DNA of 61,488 nt from Triparma columacea (Eukaryota; Sar; Bolidophyceae; Parmales; Triparmaceae): NCBI GenBank assembly GCA_030267965.1, contig BRYA01000005.1:1-61488 (forward strand). The letters run 5' to 3'. How positions within the stretch are numbered: position 1 is the first letter of the stretch; each line of letters begins with the position of its first letter. Of this stretch, positions 53,723 to 61,488 are shown in pieces. Below the pieces are notes generated by a model. The model had not been told where the DNA came from. It searched no databases and saw only the letters and a list, made by a program, of their open reading frames with translations. The translations under genes were made by a program, and so were the position numbers.

Positions 53723-54885
53723 TTAACGTCCATCAGCCTTAGATATTACCCAGGGGAGCACAATTGCTGTAAGGAAGGTCATAAGGTCCACCATCAATTG
53801 CCTCACTTTCCACCTGCTTGCAGTTAAACCCTTAGCGCACAGATTGTCGTGTACATGGCCTTTGGTCCGGCTCAACCCAAGGGAGAGGCCAATCTCATTC
53901 TGTTCACTTGACAACCTATTATTTGTGGAGTAAAGTTTCCAGAGGCTCGAAGCTTGGAGCCGTATTTGTTTCTGGCGTTTTAGTAGATATGCCTTTGTCA
54001 TTGCTTTCTCCCCTTTCTTCTTCAGGTTGTCGGACATTGTTATGTCATCGATGAACTCGATTACTGGCTCTAACTGGCTGTGCATTGAGTCTCCACACAC
54101 CTCACTCAACCCTGCTTGCAGTAACTCCTCAAACGTGCAGTCCTTGTAGTCCTCTCCCTGAAAATCTTCAAATGACTTACGCTGAGTCTTAACTGGCTTA
54201 GTCTTTGAGAGGCACTGGCGTAAAGATTCTCTTTCATCAGCAATGATTCCACCATCCCACTCCGCAGCATTGGTGAACTTGCGCATTAAGATACGGTGTA
54301 GGCGAAGAGCCCTGTTACTGTCAGGGCCTTCACTTTCCAACCACCGGATGTATTGGTCCGGTCCCTTTTCCTCCGTTTGATAACTGAGTGGTATCAAAGT
54401 GTGAAGGGGGGAGTGTTACAGGGAGAGGGGGCAGGGTTAGCGAGGAAAAGTGCAAACAGACCATTGCGGAGAACACTTACTCTTTTGGAGACACACCGAT
54501 ATTTGTCTCCTCATATCTAAACTTGGAAGGTTGTACTTCTGCAGCACTTCCCGAAGGTTTGTGGCCTCTGTCAAAGTGAACCCACCAATATCCATCCTCT
54601 CCGTGGTTCGAGCAGGTTAAACTAATACTTATTTTCATTGATATGAGGATTGAGGTACATGTACCACCCTCCTTCACAAATGAGCGAAGAATGTCATCAT
54701 CCCCAAGAGGTAAGTAGTGTAGGTAAGGGGCATCACAACATGGGTGACGGCCGATACACTTCCATTCTGGTCCAGGTGAGGAAATGATACTGGCGACGAT
54801 CACGTTCATCCTTCCATATATGTCTGGATGAAGTCCGACTGCTTCGCCGTCGTCGCGGCAAAGGGTTTCAAAGGATTTCCAAGAT
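53723..54885 (-). CDS. Unrecognised protein, 5' end not found, possible N-terminus of the neighbouring ORF
   Basis: Two exons can be joined: 54885-54481 (acceptor CTTTAG) and 54383-53723 (donor GA|GTAAGT, acceptor CTCAG), giving SWKSFETLCRDDGEAVGLHPDIYG...NIGVSPKDYQTEEKGPDQYIRWLESEG. The chain has Cys/His-rich stretches (WKCIGRHPCCDAPYLHYLPLGDDD, TCSNHGEDGYWWVHFDRGHKPSG) followed by helical sequence ending LTAIVLPW. No start codon is evident upstream in the AT-rich DNA, so this is 5'-partial. Splicing at LPW|GTAATA to 53582 would continue into the 789-aa ORF without a frame break. Function unknown. Confidence 0.5.
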
Positions 54886-54897
54886 CTAAAGTTGCGG

Positions 54898-56572
54898 GAG
54901 AAAGGGGGGGGTGAGGTGCCATTTTTGAAACTTGTGGACCACTACGATGAGATTCATAAAAGAAACCGCCGGGAACGGTCGCTTCCCGGAGCTCGTCGAC
55001 GTGGGTCCCAGAAATAGTAGCCTAATTAAGTCAAACAAGGGCCTCCAAAAGAGCCACTATCGCCCATTTTTGGCACTTCTATGGTCACTCACTTCTCATC
55101 CTGGTCGTTTGGTATATATTTAAGGTGCTCACGACTCCTAGGAAGACTAATACGCCTACGTTTCGACATATTTATCGCTTAAATCGCTAAAACCAGTTTT
55201 CAGATTTTACAACCAAATTGTCAAAAACCACCTTCCCTAGCCGAAACGGAGGGACAATTGGGCCATGTGAGATAGATCGAGGCTATTTTGGGAAAAGGTC
55301 CCAGAGTTTTCAACTTAACGTTTTATTCCTTCTTATCCCGTGTCAAGGGTAAATATTGATTATTTGATACCGGAGTCCTCTTAAAAGTCCCGTTAAATGT
55401 CATCCGATGGAGAAATGTCCAGAGGCTTTCAGCGACTTGGGGAGGGAAAGGAAGAATTATGGCTCCACATCGAAGTTAGGGAAGGTTAGAAGGTATCTGA
55501 GAGATATTTAATACGTATTACATAGCAAGACGCGGTTATATCTCCACAAATTGCTATATTAGTGGATATTAATGTGTTTTGGTTGCCCATCTGGGGGAGA
55601 AGATAAATAAGAGAATGAAAGACGTACGTTAATAGCAACTCTATTATGGTAGAGAGTTGATAGAAATGCGATAGACCGGCTTACTAAATATTAAGCTCTG
55701 AAAATGTCCATAAACTTCAGAATAAACAATTTCACTACCCTACTCCTTGAAGAAGCTGAGTTGGGTCAGAGTGATTTTTTTAATGACAAATTTAAACGGA
55801 AAGATTCCGACGTATCGTGGTAAATTTTTAGTGATCGGTAGAACTATAACAGCGCTTTCACGGAATTCTTTCGAACTTAATTTTTGCGGTCGTAAAAGTA
55901 TCTAAAATTGGTATAGAAGCAGACATGGTTTCTGCTTTTTCATGGTGTTAACGAGGTTTGTTTTTATTTCTCGTACTACGATACCAAAACAGTAATAAAT
56001 ACAAGAGTTGGGGTCGAATAGATGATGCGCAACGACGTAATTAATAAGATTTTTTTTTGCACTAAAAAAAAAATCTCAACCAAAGAGTTGAAGGACTCTT
56101 CTAAGTAGATTTCCTTATTATTTTCGGGGGGTGTAGGATAGATTACGCAACCATATCCCGGTTTCGAGGATTTCAGGAAAGTTAGGGTACAGCTTTCTTT
56201 AATTATTTCTCAAGGTCCGGAGTGGGGTGTTTTGAGAGAAGGGGGTTAAATGGTTGGAAGAGTTCGGACCATCGGTTCCAAAGGTATAAGTTAATAAACG
56301 ACTTCGTGGGTAACGTAGTCGCACTTTTGGAACCGATGTTCGTTGAAAACTTGAGGAGCCAGAGGCCTAGGAAGGGTTGGTCTCGGGAGGTTTTGGGGGG
56401 GGAAGTTCTATTTTCTTCCCTCACTGAGGCCCTTCTCTCGTGCGACGCTACGACGTTGATATTAATAATAATGCAGAACTAGACCATGCTTTTTCACCCC
56501 AAAAAACGTACTTCGTGGTTACTTCATTTTGAGCCAGGGCAAAAATGGCAAAATGATCTATCTCAGGAAGCC
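54898..56572. other. AT-rich non-coding right arm of the element
   Basis: About 1.7 kb with strikingly lower GC than the rest of the window and no coding frame above noise. It holds a 12-bp perfect inverted repeat (56271-56282 and 56326-56337, ATCGGTTCCAAA) that can form a hairpin with a 43-base loop. At 55254-55279 it has a sequence resembling the inner side of the right TIR in opposite orientation (ACAATTGGGC then GTGAGATAGATC). It may be a separate non-autonomous element of about 1.3 kb nested at the right end, or element 5' flank. Confidence 0.45.
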
Positions 56573-56596
56573 CAATTCTGGACTTGGACTTCCTAC
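56573..56596 (-). repeat. Right terminal inverted repeat, 24 bp
   Basis: Exact reverse complement of 47719-47742. Reading outward-in, the end starts CAGTAGGAAG, resembling the CAGT start usual for pogo-type ends. Adjacent inner sequence (GGGCTTCCTGAGATAGATC) resembles 55258-55279 in opposite orientation. Confidence 0.7.
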
Positions 56597-56695
56597 TGTC
56601 GTGTGGGAAAGGTGTGTCTAATTTTTGGGATTTCAGATGGGGAAGAGGTGGGGTGTCACGTCGTTCTATCAAGTGGGGGGCTCTTTTGATATTTG

Positions 56696-57689
56696 TTGAT
56701 GGGAATCCGTCGAAGTTGCGTCGATTTCCCACCTCTAACTCTACTTTTGCAATTTTCCGTCTTCGCTCCCACCCGCTCCCACAGCATCCCAGACATCCCA
56801 CCGACTGCGGCTTACGCCATTGCTTCGTGGCGTGGCTTAACATTCCTTTGGGCCATTCTTGCCTTGGCTGGCACTTGGTATCAGCCAAGTAATGGCCAAT
56901 CTTACAGCCTTTGGGATAATCAGACCCCGACGTCGAGTGATTCTGATGCTGCCCGTGTCTTCACGATATTCACCTTTATGTTTTCTGCCTTTCAGGTGAG
57001 TATCTCGTTGTTTAGGTGCTAGGTTTGTAATCTTTTAACCCTAAAAATCTGCACTTCTGTAGGTAATTACAATCGTTCTTCATCTCTTCAAGATTATCGG
57101 TGCTTTCGAGTGGATGCACTGCCTGTTCGATTTCCTTATCTGGCTCTGTGCGGTCATTGCTTTTGCGGTCTATAACGGAAGCGGCTGGGGAAGGGACATG
57201 ATGAAGGCAACCTTCTCTTTTGCGTTGATCATGTGGGTGTTTGGTGCAGGTGAGAACTGGCAACGTGTGTGTTTACTGTAGCAAAAGGTTTACGTCAAAG
57301 CATGTACATGTACAGTTGTGCGGTATTGTTCTGAACCCCTGCGCGCTCCTCCTCCTGCCATGCCTGTCACAGTGTTCATCTTTCCCGGATTTTTTCGCGA
57401 GCAGTTCGTTCGCTTCATCGACAAGATCGACTTAGGCCAGGTTCGGAGCGTAGGTCGCAGGTCCACCAAGAAGGAAAAGACGAGGGTAGAAAAGTCAGAC
57501 GATAATGTGGACCAGGATGGCATTCAAGGTCCCCCGCCCTTTACGATGCCACAGTCTGAGCCAGCTTCAGAGGGGGGGACGGAGGCTGGCGGTGCATCGC
57601 ACATTGTCACTCCCTCCTCTCTAGCAGCCAGCGACATTGAGAACCCAAAAGCTAACAGGGACCGGGTCGAGTCGGTGGATCTCAATTGA
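56696..57689 (+). CDS. Multi-pass membrane protein with basic/acidic tail
   Basis: Exons 56696-56995, 57063-57249 and 57373-57689 (267 aa as drawn). The 5' end is uncertain: the frame before IPDIPPTAAYAIASWRGL is not family-like, and CGCTCCCACAG at about 56780 could be an acceptor. Four hydrophobic helices are visible: GLTFLWAILALAGTWY, VFTIFTFMFSAFQVITIVLHLFKIIGAF, CLFDFLIWLCAVIAFAVY and ATFSFALIMWVFGAVFIFPGFF. The cytosolic tail is Lys/Arg- then Pro/Ser/Glu-rich. The topology is tetraspan/MARVEL-like, but I cannot name a family. Its upstream region starts right at the inverted repeat ending at 56596, so insertion may have altered its promoter or first exon. Confidence 0.62.
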
Positions 57690-57774
57690 GCTGGCGGAAG
57701 AAATGAGTGGTGTATTTAGGGGGGAGCGCGAAAGAGAATTTAATTCTAAACGTTCGTTGTTTACTGATCCACAA

Positions 57775-59181
57775 TCAAACTACCTGCGCAATTTCGGGCT
57801 TGCAAACATCGAGAACCTCGTCGTTCGCAGGGTACACCAACCTAACGACGACGACCCCGAAAGGGTACTTGGACACATCGATTTCATTCAATCCCTTCTT
57901 CCTGGTGGGCTTGGTTGTCAGGACGACGTCGTATTTCACCTTGTCCCCTGCCGGTGTTGCGTGTCCCGTGAGGCTCCTGTCGTCGTAGTACGACGGCAGG
58001 GGCAGGGCGTTGAACTCGTAGCACGTGACGCTGGTGTACCTGAACATTCGCTCCCCCTCCTCCTCCCACTTGAGCACCCCGGAGACCACGACGTCACCAT
58101 CGCGAGCGTCGTAGATCATCGTGAAGTAAGAATGCTTGGCGGAACCTCCGAGGCTCGCGCGAGCAGCGGGCATTGACACGTCGACGTTGGGCTTTAGCTT
58201 TCGAAGGCCCAAGAGCAAACCCCTCATCTTCTTGTCGACCTTTCTCAAAAGGTGCTGTGAGCGTGGGGACGGGGGGGTGAGGTTTTCGAGCTTAAGAAGT
58301 ACTTGTGTCTTGCCACTCCCTCACCTTCCTCATCATGACAGCCCCGATTCCCCCCATGACGATGGTCCTCGCGTGTTCCGGGAACGCCATGAGTAGCATA
58401 GCGTTCATGGTCAGGCTCTTCGTCAACCTGTTCACAGGCCCGGACGACGTTGCGCGAGAGAGGGCGCAGCCGCCGGCAATCCTCTCGGTCTCGGCCATCC
58501 GAATGACGGAACCGTCAGAGGCAGTGATTGCGGGAGCCCTCCAGCCGCTGCCTGAGCTGCAGCAGAAAGCCCTGATCACTATCATCTTAGCCATGGCAGC
58601 GTCGCCGGAGTCGATCCAGTTACCGGTAGATGGCTTGCTGGGAGATATTGTGAGAGTGTAGTTCCCGTCACCGTCGAGCTCCATCTCCCTGTCACAAACG
58701 ATTTGGTTGCCAGACACAATCTCCTTCCCACCGGCAAGGAAAACCTGGGAGGCGTTCGAGCGAGTGGAAGCGGCGATCGTCGCGGGAAGGTTTCCTGCGT
58801 TAGCGTTCTCTCTTGGTCGGTCATGTCGTGCCGGGTGTTCGTCTTTCTCACCTGTATGCTCCAGTACCTGCACTCTGGCGGCACCCCCTTCAAGATGACT
58901 GGAAGCTTCACCATTGCAGTGATGGCATTGAAGTCGTTCAGCTCTGGGAACGGGCCTATCATCGCCGTCGTCACGTCGTCCACGCAGGTTGGGGTGCCGG
59001 TAATGTTTGATATCCACTTGGGCAGCCCAAAGATTGCAGGGAAACGGTGACGGAGCTTCGACCCGACCAACAGGTCTAGGAGGGAGGAATGGGTAGCGAA
59101 GTTTACGAAGGCGAGGGCGAGAGACGCCCCGAGGGTGCACGCTGGGCCCCTGTACTGGGGTGGGAGCGCCAGGAACTTCAT
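57775..59181 (-). CDS. DUF1254/DUF1214-like protein
   Basis: Exons 59181-58852, 58744-58325 and 58254-57775 (409 aa, all junctions phase 0). PECRYWSIQ|VFLAGGKEIVSGNQIVCDREMELDGDGNYTLTISPSKPSTGNWIDSGDAAMAKMIVIRAF resembles the DUF1214 pattern (YWS..., N/Q, DG..TI, NW, D/G..M..R.Y). A second similar block follows: HSYFTMIYDARDGDVVVSGV...YPFGVVVVRLVYPAN. This suggests two such domains in tandem. The N-terminus (MKFLALPPQYRGPACTLGASLALAFVNFATHSS) is hydrophobic, possibly a membrane anchor. Function of the family is unknown. The first intron ends in CGCTTCCACTCGCTCGAACG before CCCAG, like other introner-style introns. It is convergent with the membrane-protein gene (85 bp). Confidence 0.6.
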
Positions 59182-59240
59182 CTTTTTCGAAAGTAAGGGG
59201 TTTCTCGCACAAAACTTTCTAGGGTTGTCAAAACTTCACC

Positions 59241-60780
59241 ATGAAATTGATTCTCAAGGTCGGTGCCGCGGCCGTTATCGGTGGCGTCGTGTGTCTCGCG
59301 TCTTCTTGGAGGGCCTCATCAGCTACGAAGGTCAAGCTTCGAGGCGTGGTTCACTTGCTGAATGCACTTAAGCGTAAGCCGAAAACGGAGGAGGAGATTG
59401 AAGCTGTCATTAAGCCTGCTGTTGACTTGTTTGAGAAGGTTTTAGAGGCGGAGAGGTGGGTAATATTGGTGGGGGGGAGGGTTGAAGGAGGTTGGAGAAG
59501 TTTCGCGGAGTTTGAGGGATGGAGGGTTGGAGGGTTGGAAGAAATCATGAGGGAAGGGAGTGGAGGGGTAGTAAACAATGAATGCTAACCCTCCCGTCCC
59601 AACCCTCAGGGCCGCCTTCTCCGACGATGAAGCCGCTGATTCCGCGAAGAGGAGCCTGTTCATGATGCAGGTCCGCGGTGTGTTTGAGGCTGGCAACAGC
59701 TTCAGCGCCTTTGGTCAGATCACCGTCATGAAGGACCTCATGAAGTGCCTCGGAAGGCGCATTGCCTTCGCCGAGGAGTGCTCCCGCTCTCTTACCCCCT
59801 CCTCCCGCGACTCCGTCGGTCCCGGGGTGGTGATAATCGCGGGCCTCCCGAGGACTGGGTCCACCATGCTCCACCGACTCCTGGCGGCAGACTCGACGAC
59901 TAGGACGCCGCTATGGTGGGAGCAGATGCACGACGACCCTCGGCCCTGCCCCCCCTCCGATCTCCTCACCGACCCCCGCGCCGTGGATGTTCAGAAGGAC
60001 ATCGATAAGATCGGCATAGTCAGCCCCAACGCCGTTGACGAGCTCAACAAGTTCCACAAGATCGGTTCCACCGAGGTCGAGGAGTGCGCCCCCTTCATTC
60101 GGAGGTACTTCAACGACATGGACGGCCTCTACATGACCCCCCAGTGCATCCGTGATCGCGAGGTATGGTGCAGCAGCCCACAAGTAGACAGGACCTTCCT
60201 TGTTAAACACCTCAAGGCATGGCTAAGCCTCCAGGGTACTGCCTTCCCCCCAGGCTCAGAGCTCAGGTGGGTCTTAAAGGCCCCTATCTTCACCTGTTTC
60301 CTCCCCGAGCTCGAGGCAGGCTTCCCTGGTGCTACCTTTGTCTTCACATCGCGTGACCCCAAGAACGTAATCCCCAGCACTTGCGGTTTGGTTGAGGTCG
60401 CAGCGGCATTCAAGGCTGACTGGGGTAGTGATCCCTCCGTTCTAATGAAACGCATCGGGGAATACGTACTCAAGCGGATGGAGTTGTTCGCGGCACTACA
60501 GTCGAAATTCGTTAAGGGTAGGGGGGGGAAGGAGGGGAAGGGTGTTACATGCGTTAGGTACCAAGACGTCATGGAGGACAAACTACGTGAGACGAGGAAG
60601 ATCTACTCAGCGGCTGGTCGTGAACTTGGGTCGTCGGCGCTTCGGGAAATGAAGGAACACCTGGATGCTAACGCTCAACATAAACACGGAAGAGCGGAGT
60701 ATGGGTTGGAGAAATTTGGACTTAGTGAAAAGATAGTTGGGGAGGTTATGAAGGATTATAAGGAGGAGTTCGGGGTGTAA
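59241..60780 (+). CDS. Sulfotransferase-family protein
   Basis: Exons 59241-59455 and 59610-60780 (461 aa; LEAER|AAFSDDE junction, branch-like TGCTAAC upstream). MKLILKVGAAAVIGGVVCLASSWRAS is a signal anchor, consistent with a Golgi type II enzyme. VVIIAGLPRTGSTMLHRLLAAD is the PAPS 5'-phosphosulfate loop; WVLKAPIFTCFLPELEAGFPGATFVFTSRDPKNVIPSTCGL contains the 3'-phosphate-binding Arg/Ser region. The C-terminus has RYQDVMEDKLRETRKIY and ends KDYKEEFGV. It probably sulfates a carbohydrate or small molecule; acceptor unknown. The last 86 codons are duplicated immediately downstream. Confidence 0.85.
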
Positions 60781-60792
60781 TGGAAGGGGGGA

Positions 60793-61053
60793 GGGGGGGG
60801 GAAGGAGGGGAAGGGTGTTACATGCGTTAGGTACCAAGACGTCATGGAGGACAAGCTACGCTCCACTCGTAAGATCTACTCAGCGGCTGGTCGTGAACTT
60901 GGATCGTCGGCGCTTCGGGAAATGAAAGAACACCTGGATACTAACGCTCAACATAAACACGGAAGAGCGGAGTATGGGTTGGAGAAATTTGGACTTAGTG
61001 AAAGGAGAGTTGGGGAGGTTATGAAGGATTATAAGGAGGAGTTCGGGGTGTAA
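60793..61053 (+). pseudogene. Tandem copy of the sulfotransferase 3' end
   Basis: Bases 60793-61053 align without gaps to 60520-60780 (offset 273), from the G-rich tract through the stop codon. The encoded 69-residue tail differs only at four residues (E/S, A/T, K/R, I/R). Lacking the catalytic part, it is a fragment, unless it is used as an alternative terminal exon. A cluster of synonymous changes next to the E/S site suggests conversion from a paralog. Confidence 0.85.
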
Positions 61054-61133
61054 TTGAAGCGTGTGGTTTGGGTTTAGGGTGGTGTGGGGGTTGGGGTAAT
61101 TAAATAAGCCCTTGGTATTTTTTGCCATCCCCT

Positions 61134-61488
61134 TTAAACGTCAACTAGCTTGCTCTGTTTAAGTCCCTCCTCAAAAAGCTCGATAACCTCACTCTCCATG
61201 TTCCTACCTCCCTTTCCCCTAACCTCAACCCCAAACGTGTTAATCTTGAACTCCAGTATCCCCGCGTCGTACGTTTTGAAATCCCTAATCCCTTGATATC
61301 CAATCTTAACCGTAACGCCCTCCTCACCACCCCCGTCTCCCTCTGCTTCGACGGTAACAGGACGTTCTCCACCTGAGGTTGTGGCGATATCGAAGGACCT
61401 CCCTAGAGCTACGGGTGCCCACTTCTTCGTGTAGAAGAGGGAGAGCTTCGCAACACTTGAGGGTGTTGCGGGGGAGAGGAAGGGGATG
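61134..61488 (-). CDS. Partial protein, C-terminus only, unknown
   Basis: An open frame enters from the right edge and stops at 61134-61136: IPFLSPATPSSVAKLSLFYTKKWAPVALGRSFDIATTSGGERPVTVEAEGDG, then VTVKIGYQGIRDFKTYDAGILEFKINTFGVEVRGKGGRNMESEVIELFEEGLKQSKLVDV. The beta-rich, compact composition without low complexity argues it is real. I do not recognise the family. The 5' part lies outside the window. Confidence 0.6.
   Translation of the reverse strand, partial: IPFLSPATPSSVAKLSLFYTKKWAPVALGRSFDIATTSGGERPVTVEAEGDGGGEEGVTVKIGYQGIRDFKTYDAGILEFKINTFGVEVRGKGGRNMESEVIELFEEGLKQSKLVDV

Larger units (their letters stand above)
47719..56596. mobile_element. Candidate 8.9-kb DNA transposon region, pogo-like transposase inside
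   Basis: A perfect 24-bp inverted repeat bounds this region: 47719-47742 and, in reverse complement, 56573-56596. Its inner part is GTCCAGAATTG. Inside lie a pogo-like transposase (48049-50375) and two unrecognised minus-strand ORFs (51208-54885). A related 15-bp sequence, GTCCAGAATTGTCCC, occurs at 47732-47746 and inverted at 50526-50540, so a smaller element of 2.8 kb around the transposase is an alternative. No TA target duplication could be identified at either end. The region interrupts an otherwise tightly packed gene series. Confidence 0.55.

Noticed and set aside
54477..54809. Independent small gene
   Set aside because: Its frame runs past the Met upstream and splices in phase into 54383-53723, so it is treated as an exon.

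Overview
This is a gene-dense nuclear scaffold fragment from a eukaryote. Small spliceosomal introns (47 to about 470 bp, mostly 80-170 bp, GTGAG/GTAAG donors) interrupt most genes. Secreted proteins carry (S/T)PTEAPT mucin-like arms, and organelle-targeted proteins have bipartite-looking N-termini. Cilium/centriole-type genes (a CH-domain protein, a W-repeat protein) and WASHC3 are present. Together these suggest a small flagellated or flagellate-derived ochrophyte (stramenopile alga), perhaps close to bolidophytes/Parmales. The lineage is an inference from protein style, not a database result. Many introns contain long C or G homopolymers, and one such tract flanks the only assembly gap (46586-46638).

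Layout. 607-3595: secreted, probably GPI-anchored protein with two diverged copies of a beta-helix-like domain. 4302-22165: a housekeeping block with cytosolic PheRS alpha, the DEAH helicase PRP43/DHX15, a RING+UBA protein, a 2OG-Fe(II) oxygenase, a CH-domain protein, two uncharacterised basic proteins and mitochondrial ATP synthase gamma. 22459-37854: a Sfi1-like W-repeat protein, a secreted Cys-rich protein divergent from a MerT/MerP-like fusion, a PH/coiled-coil protein, a WD protein, a Rheb-like GTPase, a GST, another secreted Cys-rich protein, and a bacterial-type phosphocholine phospholipase C. 37997-47569: a 2485-aa coiled-coil protein, TsaE (broken by the gap) and WASHC3. 47719-56596: a mobile-element region bounded by a perfect 24-bp inverted repeat. 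It holds an apparently intact pogo-like DDE transposase and two unrecognised ORFs that may be a single gene. 56696-61488: a multi-pass membrane protein, a DUF1254/DUF1214-like protein, a sulfotransferase with a 261-bp tandem copy of its 3' end, and a partial gene.

Convergent neighbours lie very close together (39 bp between DHX15 and the RING-UBA gene, 45 bp between TsaE and WASHC3), so 3' UTRs must be short or overlap. Gene models below are spliced by hand. Each junction was checked for reading-frame continuity and, where possible, for agreement with the protein family or an internal repeat.

The most unusual signals are three. First, a recurrent intron 3' architecture (ACTAAYGCAACC, then CGCTTCGCTCG-type repeats, then CAG) is shared by introns of unrelated genes and looks introner-like. 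Second, the 8.9-kb element. Third, the MerT-MerP-like fusion.
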